The notes: generated from the sequence alone by a model not told the origin. A DNA stretch of 64,000 bases from Desulfonatronum thioautotrophicum (GCF_000934745.1 NZ_KN882169.1:341110-405109), one strand, 5' to 3'. Positions 47,590 to 56,530 are shown, counted from the stretch's first letter. A program made the numbers and translations.

Positions 47590-48321
47590 TCATGCATCAG
47601 GGCCAAAACGTTGCCCCTGCCAATAGCAGAGGCCGAGACAGAGCAGAGCAGCCGTCTCCCAGCGCAATATGGAACGGCCCAGAGAGCAGGGCTGGTAACC
47701 GTTTTCCGTAAAATACCGCGCCTCATCCTCGGCAAGTCCGCCTTCCGGTCCGAGGACCAGGACCGTACGTCCGGTGTCCGGAAGGGTTGCAGGGTCAAAG
47801 AAGTTTCGAGTGGAGACATTTTCCCAGAGCAGGTATTTCCTGGCATCCTGCGAAAACTGACGCTCTATTCCGGAGGGTCCCTCCGGCACGGTTTTCAGTG
47901 TCGGCAGCCAGGATGCCCCGCATTGCTTGGCTGCGGTTGTCAAATGGGTGGTCCAACTGTCCTTGGGCTGTTCCGGCACGTGTCCCTGACTGTGTCGGGC
48001 CTGCCAGAAGAGCAGTCCAGCCGCTCCCAGTTCCACCGACTTTTCCAGAATCCAGCCGCGACGAGCGGCCTTGTTCCAGCCCATAGCCAGGTAAATTTCC
48101 CGTGAGGGACGTGGAAACTGCTCCTCCGAAAGCTGCTCCATTCGGGCAGTTTTGCGTGTCGTGCTTTGCAGGACAAAGGTTCCTGCCCGGCCGCGGCCAT
48201 CAAACAGGCGCAGAACCATTCCAGGCTCGGCACGCAACACGGTCACCAGATGGTGAACTTCCGGGCCGGTCAGCTCGAAGGGTTCATGCCACTGTTCCGG
48301 TGGCAGATAAATGGATTTCAC
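47590..48321 (-). CDS. rsmE: 16S rRNA (uracil-1498-N3)-methyltransferase
   Basis: RsmE methylates U1498 of 16S rRNA. This SPOUT-fold protein has an N-terminal PUA-like part (HHLVTVLRAEPGMVLRLFDG), AMGWNKAARRGWILEKSVEL and ELGA, the knot motif VLVLGPEGGLAEDEARYF and the SAM-binding end LGRSILRWETAALLCLGL. A GTG at 48321 gives 243 residues starting VKSIYLPPEQW; an upstream TTG (48366) would add 15 residues. Confidence 0.93.
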   Translation of the reverse strand: MKSIYLPPEQWHEPFELTGPEVHHLVTVLRAEPGMVLRLFDGRGRAGTFVLQSTTRKTARMEQLSEEQFPRPSREIYLAMGWNKAARRGWILEKSVELGAAGLLFWQARHSQGHVPEQPKDSWTTHLTTAAKQCGASWLPTLKTVPEGPSGIERQFSQDARKYLLWENVSTRNFFDPATLPDTGRTVLVLGPEGGLAEDEARYFTENGYQPCSLGRSILRWETAALLCLGLCYWQGQRFGPDA

Positions 48322-48422
48322 GAAAATTTTCCATATGTTGGAAAAATCCTCCAGCGCACCCTGCAATTGTCTTTACAAATTTATCCTCAAAGACGACCTT
48401 CCGGATCGGATTCGGAAGCCGT

Positions 48423-49499
48423 TTAGAGTCTGATGCGGGCGGTTCCCTGAGTATAAAATGGTAAGGTTGTTCGTTGCGCGGCCAGCTCAGCCCTGCCTGT
48501 CTTGACCACGAATGCCGGCAATTCGGCGTGTTGAACGTCGATATACGCCAATGCAACAGCCTGGCCCAGAGATGGTGCGAAACTGCCGCTGGTAATCCGT
48601 CCCACCAGATCGCCCGCAACGGAGACAACCGCATCCCCATGCCGAACGCTGCGCCGGCCGGTAATGCGCAGTGGCACCAGTCGTTCCCGGACATCCAGCT
48701 GGTGCTCCTTACCGATATATGACGCAGGCGAGGAGAGCAGGGATGCGTAGCCCGCCTCGGCCGGGGTGTGATGTTCATCCAGATCCTGGCCGTACAACGG
48801 AAGTCCCATTTCCAGTCGCAGGGTGTCCCGAGCGCCCAGGCCGGCTGGACGGACATGTTCGTCCTCCAGACAGGCTTCCCAGAATGCCAGGGCCGATGAT
48901 GCCGGGAGATAAATCTCATATCCCAGTTCGCCGGTGTACCCGGTGCGGCTCACTAGGATATCTATACCCTGGAAACGGGTGCGGCGAAAGGAGAAAAAAG
49001 GCATCTCGCGCCATGTGTCGGGCAAGATGCGGTTCAACGTCTCCAGGGCGAGCGGGCCTTGCAAATCGATTTTGGCGGTTTGCTCCGAGACGTCCTCCAA
49101 GGTGACCGAAGAGGGCAGCAGGCCGCGAATCCAGTCCCGGTCGTGGGTAATCCGCGAGGCGTTGACCACAAGCAAGAATTGATCCGGCTGCAGTCGGTAG
49201 ATAATCAGGTCATCCAGAATGCCTCCCTGTGAATTCAGGAGGAATCCGTATCCGGCCATACCCTGCCGCAGCTTCGCGAGGTTGTGGGTGACGATCCGCC
49301 CCAGCGCGGCTTCAGCCTGCGATCCAGAGACAAGGAACTCTCCCATGTGACAGATATCAAACAACGCAGCCCTGGTCCGGGTCTGCTCATGTTCGGCCAG
49401 TATTCCCGAAGCGTATTGCACCGGCATTTCCCATCCGGCGAACGGGACCATCTTGCCTTGATGGGCTGTATGCCATGCATGCAGGGGAGTTTTTTGCAT
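48423..49499 (-). CDS. gcvT: Glycine cleavage system T protein (aminomethyltransferase)
   Basis: GcvT transfers the methylene unit from aminomethyl-lipoyl GcvH to tetrahydrofolate, releasing ammonia. The 358-residue protein starts MQKTPLHAWHTAHQGKMVPF, with GWEMPVQYASGILAEH, ALFDICHMGEF, the substrate Asp region GGILDDLIIYRL, SRTGYTGELGYEIYLP and ARDTLRLEMGLPLYGQDL. ATG 49499 follows AAAAGGCAGCTG; a longer open frame exists. gcvH and gcvP are not nearby in this window. Confidence 0.95.
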   Translation of the reverse strand: MQKTPLHAWHTAHQGKMVPFAGWEMPVQYASGILAEHEQTRTRAALFDICHMGEFLVSGSQAEAALGRIVTHNLAKLRQGMAGYGFLLNSQGGILDDLIIYRLQPDQFLLVVNASRITHDRDWIRGLLPSSVTLEDVSEQTAKIDLQGPLALETLNRILPDTWREMPFFSFRRTRFQGIDILVSRTGYTGELGYEIYLPASSALAFWEACLEDEHVRPAGLGARDTLRLEMGLPLYGQDLDEHHTPAEAGYASLLSSPASYIGKEHQLDVRERLVPLRITGRRSVRHGDAVVSVAGDLVGRITSGSFAPSLGQAVALAYIDVQHAELPAFVVKTGRAELAAQRTTLPFYTQGTARIRL

Positions 49500-49591
49500 C
49501 AGCTGCCTTTTCATCAGTTTCGGTGGAGTCCAGGAAAGCTTGAGAGGCAAAAGCCCGGCTTGGAAAATGCCTCGCCAAGGCCTTCAACGGA

Positions 49592-51529
49592 TCAACTCTC
49601 GCCTGGGTTTTCCCGCTTTCCAACTTCCGCCTTCTGTTTGAACGTGACCACCTCATTTTCACGCAGCTTTTGTCCTTGGCTGCGTGGTTTCGGGTGGTGT
49701 TTGCGAATGCTCTGTAATTCGTCCAGCAAGCGCACCAAACGTCGAAATTGGGCCTTGACCCGAAGTCCATAGGCGCTGGCCTCATCGTCCTTCATCTGTA
49801 CGTAGCGTTTGTTCAGGTAGGCGTTATTCAACACTCTTTCGCAAAGATTGATAACACGCTCCATCAGCCCATCGAAATAGGGGTGGATTTCAAACTTAAA
49901 ATCTTGAAGAATTTCATTAACCTGGGCCAGCATATCCAGCCACGAGAGGGGTTGGCCCTTGCGGGAGCGCTGGGTCAGATCCTCCAGGATACGCACCTTG
50001 CGGGCCTGTTGAATATAGGAATACCGTGACCAGACCTCGGTATATAGATCCTGATGCTGCTTGAAAAGATCCAGGTTGTGCTGGTCAAAAAGGTATCCGT
50101 CCAGAACCTTGACCACTCCGGAGTAAAATTCATCGCTGTAACCAATGATTCTGCGTTGATGCTTGGATAGCCAGCTGTAAAGGAACTTCAGTCGCTTTTC
50201 GTGGGTATCGGTATTGTCCACCACCTCCAACTTCTTGAACCGAATCGTTCCGGCATATTCGCCTTTGACGATATCATTGAGGTTCAGGAGCATGTTGGAA
50301 ATATCCTTGATGACGTTGGCTTCGCAACAGGTTTCACCGGAGAGGGGGTGGATGATTTCCTGGCGCAGAACCGAAAGCGCTCGGTCCTGGCGAACATTGT
50401 TCCGGTCGTAGCGATGCTGACGGTAGGTTACCCGCAGGATAACGACATGCTTGTGGGAATCGACAAAGGCACCTTTATGGCCAAGATGCTTAATGAGATC
50501 GCCTTGGTCCGAATCGATCCGAACCAGGGCGATTTTGTCTACTTCCGGGTAATTTTTTGCCTTTGAGTTGGAACGCAGGGTGGTTATGGTCCGGTCGGAT
50601 TGACCCAAGACGCGGATGAGAAAATCCTCGCTGAGTTTGAACAGCCGACGTGCAAACAACGCGGATGAGGTTCTTCGTTCGGAAACGATTGGGAATCCGT
50701 AAAGCTCCATCAAAAATTGATAGACAAAATTACGATTGTGCTCATAACAGCGGCTATCGCCAACCTTGAATTTGCCGATTCGCAGCCCGAAGCGTTTCAA
50801 TTCGGTATCCAGGTCCGAGGGAAATGAGGCGTTGATCCCGGAAAAGATGAATGGACCCTTGGGAAGTTGCGACAAAACATGCGCACGTTCCATGCGGAGC
50901 AGGAAAGAGAGGACCCTGGGATACTGTTCCAGCGTGGTCAGATCCCTTTCAGAGAAGTAATATTGAAATTCGTCGTGCATTTGTCTCGGCAGACGATTTT
51001 GAAATGCCAGCTGATTCTGCCGGGAAATATGGGTCTCCAAGGGGCAGATGGCCTCATCACCCAGATCCAGGTGCTCGAAGGGGGAATGCAGTATGTCGAA
51101 TTGAAAGATTTCCTGAAAATAAGAGAGCGGTCTGGCCAGGGCAACCAGACTGAACCCTGGCAAATGCTTGTACTCGAAAATGTCCAAGTCAAAGGAGGGG
51201 AGCAACTCCCGCGCCTCGACAAGAGGATAGTTTGCTGTTTCAAAGTAAGGTTTGATCAGACAATATTTGATGTGCACGATGTCCAGAAAGCGGCGCAATG
51301 CTCTCAAGGAGCTGAATTCCGGAAGCTGATTGAACGTCCAGGAATCAGCCCAGGTCATATCCTGAACTTGAGAAAAGGCCTGCTCCCAGATAATGCTCAT
51401 GCCGAGAAGAGGGGTGTATAGTTCTGGATCGGGGGTAATCCTTGAATATCTTTTGAGCGCATAAATTGTATTTTTCTGTTGTGCGTATCTATTTTTTAAA
51501 ATATTACGTGACTTTTCGCCAAAATACAA
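49592..51529 (-). CDS. Large protein of unknown function
   Basis: A 645-residue, charged, Tyr/Leu/Arg-rich, soluble-looking protein with no signal peptide or membrane segment. It reads like a multi-domain alpha/beta protein; visible landmarks are YHSHPF-free, and instead include LPEFSSLRALRRFLDIVHIK, GPFIFSGINASFPSDL, a repeated VRIDSDQGDLIKHLGHKGA region with KHVVILRV, a segment KDISNMLLNLNDIV, and a basic C-terminal tail (IRKHHPKPRSQGQKL). I recognise no domain. The start is a TTG (51529), and a Met at codon 44 is an alternative. It lies between gcvT and a divergent acyltransferase gene. Confidence 0.75.
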   Translation of the reverse strand: MYFGEKSRNILKNRYAQQKNTIYALKRYSRITPDPELYTPLLGMSIIWEQAFSQVQDMTWADSWTFNQLPEFSSLRALRRFLDIVHIKYCLIKPYFETANYPLVEARELLPSFDLDIFEYKHLPGFSLVALARPLSYFQEIFQFDILHSPFEHLDLGDEAICPLETHISRQNQLAFQNRLPRQMHDEFQYYFSERDLTTLEQYPRVLSFLLRMERAHVLSQLPKGPFIFSGINASFPSDLDTELKRFGLRIGKFKVGDSRCYEHNRNFVYQFLMELYGFPIVSERRTSSALFARRLFKLSEDFLIRVLGQSDRTITTLRSNSKAKNYPEVDKIALVRIDSDQGDLIKHLGHKGAFVDSHKHVVILRVTYRQHRYDRNNVRQDRALSVLRQEIIHPLSGETCCEANVIKDISNMLLNLNDIVKGEYAGTIRFKKLEVVDNTDTHEKRLKFLYSWLSKHQRRIIGYSDEFYSGVVKVLDGYLFDQHNLDLFKQHQDLYTEVWSRYSYIQQARKVRILEDLTQRSRKGQPLSWLDMLAQVNEILQDFKFEIHPYFDGLMERVINLCERVLNNAYLNKRYVQMKDDEASAYGLRVKAQFRRLVRLLDELQSIRKHHPKPRSQGQKLRENEVVTFKQKAEVGKRENPGES

Positions 51530-51649
51530 TATGCCTGGATATGCCTTTGGACACGGTGCTCTTCAGCTTACTGTTAGCAATAAATGCGATTTTAAAATAT
51601 AAAATACAAACACTTAAAGAAAAAAATTAATGCAAAGCATGAATTTCTA

Positions 51650-52543
51650 ATGCGTGAGATGTTATATGAAACTTTGGCAGCCGCAGGGCAGCACGCCCAG
51701 TATGGACATATCCAGTATCTTGGGCGTGGCCTGGGGCTTCTGATTTGGAGAGCCGTCGCTTCACGGCGCAAATTGGCGGTGAAGACCATTCAGGAACGTC
51801 TGGGACTGGATCAAAATCAGGCAACAACCGTGGCCCGCGAGAGTTTTGTCCAGAATGGACGATCCTTTCTGGAGATTTTATTTTGTCGGCAGGTGGATTG
51901 GCGGTTCTGCAGGGACCGCGTGTTGATTGAATCCCCAGGGCATTTGCACGGCATCCTCAAGCAGATGCGAGACAGGGCCTGTGTAACTGTCACAGCTCAT
52001 TTTGGAGCCTGGGAACTACTTGGAGGGCTTTTGCATTTAATGGCTCCGCAGGAACACAAGCAAGTGGTCGTCAAGCCAACACACGACCGCAACCTGTACC
52101 GGGTGATTCGGCGCATGCGCAGCCACCCAACGGTTCAGATCATCGAGCATGAGCAGGCTGCCCCCAAGGTTCTGCGGAATCTGAAGCAGGGGGGCTTAAG
52201 CGCATTCTTGGTGGACCATAACTGTCGCCGAGAGGAAGCCGTGTTCTTGCCATTTTTGGGACGCAAGGCAGCGGTAAACGTCGGCCCGGCCTTACTGGCC
52301 TTGCGGGCCAAAGCCCTTGTGTGGCCGGTTTTTCTGCTCCGGGAAGATCCTGAACACTACCGACTGCTGTTCGAAGATCCTTTGGATACCTCCAGCTTGC
52401 AGGGCGACCGTCACGAGAAACTGCGCACCGTGGCCATGTTCTATACGCAAGCTGTTGAGCGCATGGTCCGTTGTTATCCGGAACAGTGGTTTTGGATGCA
52501 TCGCCGGTGGAAGACCAGGCCGGAAAATGAACTGAGCACGTGA
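51650..52543 (+). CDS. LpxL/HtrB-like lipid A acyltransferase family protein
   Basis: A 297-residue acyltransferase of the lysophospholipid/lauroyl type, acting at the inner membrane. The catalytic H-x4-E lies in VTVTAHFGAWELLGGLLHLM near residue 118-123, followed by VDHNCRREEAVFLPFLGRKA and the C-terminal family block YPEQWFWMHRRWKTRP. The N-terminus is hydrophilic, without the usual long signal anchor. The start MREMLYET was taken; the upstream region is very AT-rich with no strong site. LpxL, LpxM and lipid-modifying relatives cannot be told apart here. Confidence 0.82.
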   Translation: MREMLYETLAAAGQHAQYGHIQYLGRGLGLLIWRAVASRRKLAVKTIQERLGLDQNQATTVARESFVQNGRSFLEILFCRQVDWRFCRDRVLIESPGHLHGILKQMRDRACVTVTAHFGAWELLGGLLHLMAPQEHKQVVVKPTHDRNLYRVIRRMRSHPTVQIIEHEQAAPKVLRNLKQGGLSAFLVDHNCRREEAVFLPFLGRKAAVNVGPALLALRAKALVWPVFLLREDPEHYRLLFEDPLDTSSLQGDRHEKLRTVAMFYTQAVERMVRCYPEQWFWMHRRWKTRPENELST

Positions 52544-52742
52544 CCAGGAAGGTCCGGCAACGAGATTGGTGGTTGTTATGAGCATCACGGGGGAGAGCAA
52601 AAAAAGAGAGCTGCGGAAATTAAAGTTTACATAATTTACATTATGAGACAATATTGCATCCCTTTGGAAATCCTGGCTCTTTGTAAAACATCTTTGGAAA
52701 TGCCGCCTTTAAAGACGAGATACGAGATCCGAACCACACGGC

Positions 52743-52770
52743 AAAGCCGCCCAGGATTCTGGGCGGCTTT
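52743..52770. terminator. Bidirectional terminator after the acyltransferase gene
   Basis: AAAGCCGCCCAG (52743-52754), loop GATT, CTGGGCGGCTTT (52759-52770) is a perfect 12-bp stem followed by T residues, and preceded by A residues in the other direction. It lies between convergent genes. Confidence 0.85.
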
Positions 52771-52790
52771 TTCATCCGTCACTCTTTCCG

Positions 52791-53054
52791 TCACTCTTTC
52801 CCGGCCCCCAACTTCTTCATGTAGGAATCCCGGCATTCATAGCTGCAAAAACAATGTACGTTGTCACCTTCCTTGATCCGGATGTCGCTGCCCACTGGAA
52901 CATAGGTTCCACATACTGGATCCTTGGTCATGACCCCGTTGGCGGCCAGGTTCTCATGCTCTTTTTCCTTGACCTCCTTTTTTTTATTCAGGTCTCCCAT
53001 CAGTAGCTTGTACAAAATAAAAATCGCGGCAATGAAGATCAAAAATTTCAACAT
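52791..53054 (-). CDS. Small membrane-anchored TRASH/YHS-like metal-binding protein
   Basis: An 87-residue protein with one N-terminal membrane helix (FLIFIAAIFILYKLLMG), a lysine/glutamate linker, and a four-Cys segment (DPVCGTYVP ... HCFCSYECRDSYMKK). The D-P-V-C-G start and C-x-C-x3-C end fit the PP0621/YHS-like family that probably binds a metal. Its ATG overlaps the stop of the preceding gene by 7 bases. Function unknown. Confidence 0.8.
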   Translation of the reverse strand: MLKFLIFIAAIFILYKLLMGDLNKKKEVKEKEHENLAANGVMTKDPVCGTYVPVGSDIRIKEGDNVHCFCSYECRDSYMKKLGAGKE

Positions 53055-53338
53055 GAATGCTCCCTTTGCTCGTCGTTCTCCGAGTCTGCCGTCTCCGGCT
53101 TTTCTGGTAAGTATGCTTTGAAAAAAGCGTAATCGACATCATAAACCATTCGCGGAACAACGCCTATTTCCTCCTTTTCCAGCATGGTCACAAGGCGGTT
53201 TCCATCTATGAGCTCAACATGCGGTGCTCCCTCGCGATTCACCTCCCGTTTGGTGTCACCAAGTTCCCGAAGGACATCCAAAAGAGGTCCCATCCATTGA
53301 ACAAACTCGGCCCTGCGCTGCTTCTTTGACTTTATCAT
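53048..53338 (-). CDS. Short protein resembling a Mrr-type restriction endonuclease with an internal deletion
   Basis: A 96-residue protein. Its start, MIKSKKQRRAEFVQWMGPLL, resembles the N-terminal helix of Mrr-like nucleases, and HVELIDGNRLVTMLEKEEIG resembles their C-terminal I-D-G segment; the nuclease core in between is absent. The match is from memory of family patterns and is only moderately secure. No ribosome binding site is visible for ATG 53338, and a TTG at 53398 is open upstream. The stop overlaps the next gene's start by 7 bases, so it may still be translated as an operon member. Confidence 0.45.
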   Translation of the reverse strand: MIKSKKQRRAEFVQWMGPLLDVLRELGDTKREVNREGAPHVELIDGNRLVTMLEKEEIGVVPRMVYDVDYAFFKAYLPEKPETADSENDEQREHSC

Positions 53339-53425
53339 GGTGTTTGTTTTTTGGATGTTCATCCGATATTCAATAGAGTCTGGATGCGTAAAAATCAATT
53401 GCTGAAAAAATCGTGTCCAGTCAGA

Positions 53426-54004
53426 CTAGCCCTCTTCCGCCTGCTCAATCCGGCGGTCATGGACATGAAATGATAGTCGTTCGAGTGCCTTGGAGAGGCT
53501 TGTCCCGTCTGGCAGGGAGAGATCCGGGGCAATGTCGAGCAAGGGGATGAGGACGAATGCTCTGTCCAGGATACGAGGGTGCGGCAGGATCAGGTCGGGT
53601 GAGGTGTGACGTTGGGTACCGAAGAGCAACAGGTCCAGGTCAATGATCCGTGGACCCTTGTTTTCTTCGCGGATACGCCCCATTTGGCTTTCAATCGCCA
53701 AAAGAGCTCGAAGCAGGTCCGGCGCCGTCCATACGGTGTGGCAATCCAAAAGGACGACCTGATTGGCGAACCATGGCTGACTTCGGACATCTTGGGGTTC
53801 CGTGAAGTACACCGGGGAACAGGCAATGAGCTGGACGGCGCTCAGCGCGCCCATGGCGTTCCGGGCTCGTTCCAGGTTGTCTTCCAGGTCTCCAAGGTTG
53901 GAGCCAAGGCTGATAAACGCCGGTATGTTCTGGGGTGGGGGCATATGAAGGGGGAGTGAGCCGGTCTTGGTGCAGTCAAGGGAGAGGGCAAGGCGGCACT
54001 TCAC
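53426..54004 (-). CDS. folK: 2-amino-4-hydroxy-6-hydroxymethyldihydropteridine pyrophosphokinase
   Basis: FolK transfers pyrophosphate from ATP to the pterin in folate synthesis. The conserved part begins near residue 27: AFISLGSNLGDLEDNLERA, FANQVVLLDC, MGRIREENKGPRIIDLDLLL (the HPPK signature with metal Asp pair) and LPHPRILDRAFVLIPL. The GTG at 54004 follows GGAAGGGGGAGG and gives 192 residues; an ATG at 53944 gives 172 and matches family length but lacks a site. It sits 20 bases after the dapL stop. Confidence 0.9.
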   Translation of the reverse strand: MKCRLALSLDCTKTGSLPLHMPPPQNIPAFISLGSNLGDLEDNLERARNAMGALSAVQLIACSPVYFTEPQDVRSQPWFANQVVLLDCHTVWTAPDLLRALLAIESQMGRIREENKGPRIIDLDLLLFGTQRHTSPDLILPHPRILDRAFVLIPLLDIAPDLSLPDGTSLSKALERLSFHVHDRRIEQAEEG

Positions 54005-54023
54005 CCTCCCCCTTCCGTGCGCC

Positions 54024-55190
54024 TTACAGCTTGGCGATACGTCCCAATGCCTCGCGCAACCGATCTTCTCCCACGGTCAGGGCGATACGGAAGTAGCCCT
54101 CTCCAGGGGTGCCGAAGCCATTGCCCGGCGTGACCACCACGCCTGTTTTCTGGAGCACATCGGCGACAAATCCGGCTGAATCCCGGCCCTGGGGAACTTT
54201 GGTCCAGACATAGAACGTGGCTTGCGGAGTGCGGCATTCCAGGCCGATCTTGGCCAGTTCGGCCACCACCACGTCCCGGCGCGCCTTGTAGATGTCCCGC
54301 ATCTCCTGGGCAAAGGCCTCACCTTGTTCCAGTGCGGTAATCCCGGCCTCTTGTACTGCCTGGAAAATACCTGAGTCGATATTGCTCTTGATTTTGCCCA
54401 GCCCCTGGACCAGTTCCTGGTTGCCCACGGCCATGCCTACCCGCCAACCGGTCATGTTGTAGGTCTTGGACAGGGAATGGAACTCAATGGCCACATCCAT
54501 GGCTCCGGGAATTTCCAGGATGCTCAGGGGCTTGTTGGCTGGGTCATAATACATTTCCGAATAGGCGGCGTCATGAACCAGGATGGTCCCGAATTCCTGG
54601 GCCTTGGCAATCAGTTTTTCATAAAAACTCCGCGGAGCCATGGCCGAAGTGGGGTTGTTCGGGTAATTCAGGAAGAAAATTTTGGCTTTTTTCCAGATGT
54701 CCGCCGGGATGGCGTCAAGGTCGGGCAAAAAGTCGGTGGACTCGGTCAATGGGACAAAATGGGTCTCCCCACCAGCGAACATGGTCGCGATGGGATAGAC
54801 CGGGTAGTTGGGAGTCGAGGTCATGACCAGATCTCCAGGGTCCACGAACGCCAGGGGGAAATGGGCCAATCCTTCTTTGGAGCCGATCAGGCTGAGCACC
54901 TGGGATGTGGGGTCCAGGGGCACACCAAAACGGTCGTCATACCACTTGGCCACGCATTCCCGGAAGGAGTTCAATCCGCTATAGGACGGGTAGCGATGGT
55001 GCTCGCTCTTGCTCAAGGCCTTGACCATGGACTGGATGATGAAGTCCGGAGTTGGCAAATCAGGGTCGCCCACTCCCAAATCGATGATATCCACCCCCTT
55101 GGCTTTGACTTCATTCTTGACCCGGTCAATCTCGGCAAACAGATACGGCGGCAGCTGCGCCAGGCGCTGCGCAGGCTTGAAATGCGACAT
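54024..55190 (-). CDS. dapL: LL-diaminopimelate aminotransferase
   Basis: Converts tetrahydrodipicolinate directly to LL-diaminopimelate in the DapL lysine/peptidoglycan route. The 388-residue fold-type I enzyme has IDLGVGDPDLPTPDFI near the start, YPSYSGLNSFRE, LNYPNNPTSAMA, and the PLP lysine in HSLSKTYNMTGWRVG near 233. ATG 55190 (MSHFKPAQRLAQLPPYLFAE) follows AAGGAGTTCCGAAC; 59 further open codons upstream are non-coding. A terminator-like hairpin lies in its leader. Together with lysC it outlines the aspartate-to-DAP pathway. Confidence 0.93.
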   Translation of the reverse strand: MSHFKPAQRLAQLPPYLFAEIDRVKNEVKAKGVDIIDLGVGDPDLPTPDFIIQSMVKALSKSEHHRYPSYSGLNSFRECVAKWYDDRFGVPLDPTSQVLSLIGSKEGLAHFPLAFVDPGDLVMTSTPNYPVYPIATMFAGGETHFVPLTESTDFLPDLDAIPADIWKKAKIFFLNYPNNPTSAMAPRSFYEKLIAKAQEFGTILVHDAAYSEMYYDPANKPLSILEIPGAMDVAIEFHSLSKTYNMTGWRVGMAVGNQELVQGLGKIKSNIDSGIFQAVQEAGITALEQGEAFAQEMRDIYKARRDVVVAELAKIGLECRTPQATFYVWTKVPQGRDSAGFVADVLQKTGVVVTPGNGFGTPGEGYFRIALTVGEDRLREALGRIAKL

Positions 55191-55265
55191 GTTCGGAACT
55201 CCTTGGCTTCTTGTTAGGTTTATCGCTTGACAGTGCGTGAAATCAGGGTGCGATGGAAAAACAAT

Positions 55266-55293
55266 GAGCCCTCCACAACACGTTGGAAGGCTC
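55266..55293 (-). terminator. Hairpin and T-run in the dapL leader (possible attenuator)
   Basis: On the minus strand GAGCCTTCCA, an 8-base loop, TGGAGGGCTC (10 bp with one G-U pair), then ATTGTTTTT. It ends 68 bases before the dapL start, and no minus-strand gene lies upstream that it could terminate, so it can only act on dapL's own transcript. Confidence 0.6.
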
Positions 55294-55306
55294 GTCACCA
55301 GGAAAT

Positions 55307-55336
55307 TGTTTAGTAAAGAGTTCTTTCGAAAGTCAA
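55307..55336 (-). promoter_or_regulatory. Possible sigma-70 promoter of dapL
   Basis: On the minus strand TTGACT (55331-55336), 18 bases, TAAACA (55307-55312). The -35 is a good match, the -10 weak. It would start the transcript about 10 bases before the leader hairpin. Confidence 0.35.
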
Positions 55337-55497
55337 ATCCCCTCAATATGGGGCATTTTGCGAGCAACCATCTTCGGTCTCCGCATAAATGGCTTGACCA
55401 AGAGACAACGAGGCATCAATTACTCCTGGACAAAGGGCTTCCCAATTCTTGAGAATGGCTTGACCTATCAAACCTTCCTGCTACATCCGTTTTGCAC

Positions 55498-56502
55498 ATG
55501 CACCCTTCCTCACAGTCTGCCTCTAATTCACCAGCCCTGGGCCCTCTCCCCCCCCTACACCCGTGGATGGACCTGTTTCTGGAACACATCCTTGTGGAAA
55601 AAGGGCTGGCGGAGAACAGCGTGGCGGCCTACACCAGCGACTTGGAGTCCTTGCAGCGGTTTTTGACCCAAGAGAGGCTCCGTCTCGAAGAATTTTCCGT
55701 CCAACATGGTCTGCTCTACCTGCTGCATCTGCGGCAGTCCGGGTTGCAAAATCGCTCCCTGGCCCGCCATCTCGCAACGCTCAGGGGGCTGTTTGCCTTT
55801 CTGGCACGGGAACGCCTGGTTCCGGAAAATGCTTTGGAAAAACTTGAGAATCCCAAGCTGCCCCTGCATTTGCCGGACGTGCTCAGCCGGGAGGAGATCA
55901 CGGCCCTGCTGGCCCAGCCCGATACCAGCGGGAAGCTGGGTTTTCGGGACCGAACCATGTTTGAGCTGCTCTACGCCGCGGGACTGCGCGTTTCAGAGTT
56001 GATCGGACTGCGTCCTTTGGACGTGGACCTGCAGGCCGGGCTTTTGCGGGTCTTCGGCAAAGGACGCAAGGAACGGGTCGTCCCTGTGCACGCAACGGCC
56101 ACAAAACTACTGGAAATCTATATCCATTCATGGCGACCAGCCTTTCAGCCAAAGTCGGATCTGCTGTTTCTGAACCGCTCCGGCAAAGGTCTGACCAGGC
56201 AGGGCGTCTGGAAGTTGATCAAGGCCTATGCCCAAAAGGCCGGTATTGCTCGACCCATTTCCCCGCACACATTGCGACACTCATTCGCCACCCATTTGCT
56301 GGAGGGCGGGGCCGATTTGCGTACCGTGCAGATTCTGCTCGGTCACGCGGATATTCTGGCGACGGAAATATATACCCATGTCCAATCCTCCCGATTGAAA
56401 CGCCAGCATCAGGAGCATCATCCCCGGAGCCGAAGTGCTACCGAACTCCCCCCCCAGTCGCTCCAATCCGAAAGTCACGTTCCCCTTCACCGCAAACCCT
56501 GA
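55498..56502 (+). CDS. xerD: Site-specific tyrosine recombinase XerD
   Basis: XerC/XerD resolve chromosome dimers at dif during cell division. The protein (about 334 residues) has the SAM-like N-terminal domain (LVEKGLAENSVAAYTSDLES) and the catalytic set: Arg in YAAGLRVSELIGL, Lys in VFGKGRKERVVPV, H-x2-R in PHTLRHSFATHLLEGGADL, His in QILLGHADI and Tyr in TEIYTHVQ. A 30-residue tail beyond the usual end (HQEHHPRSRSATEL onwards) is extra and overlaps the next gene's upstream region. XerC is not excluded. Confidence 0.92.
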   Translation: MHPSSQSASNSPALGPLPPLHPWMDLFLEHILVEKGLAENSVAAYTSDLESLQRFLTQERLRLEEFSVQHGLLYLLHLRQSGLQNRSLARHLATLRGLFAFLARERLVPENALEKLENPKLPLHLPDVLSREEITALLAQPDTSGKLGFRDRTMFELLYAAGLRVSELIGLRPLDVDLQAGLLRVFGKGRKERVVPVHATATKLLEIYIHSWRPAFQPKSDLLFLNRSGKGLTRQGVWKLIKAYAQKAGIARPISPHTLRHSFATHLLEGGADLRTVQILLGHADILATEIYTHVQSSRLKRQHQEHHPRSRSATELPPQSLQSESHVPLHRKP

Positions 56503-56530
56503 CCCTGCAGCGCCGCGAAGATTCTCAAAC

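Noticed and set aside
52643-52876. 77-codon plus-strand frame (MRQYCIPLEILALCKTS...) after the acyltransferase gene
   Set aside because: It runs through the bidirectional terminator and into the opposite strand's TRASH-like gene; no homology recognised.
55294-55491. Lysine riboswitch in the dapL leader
   Set aside because: I could not find the conserved L-box core or its five-helix arrangement; only a terminator-like hairpin is supported.
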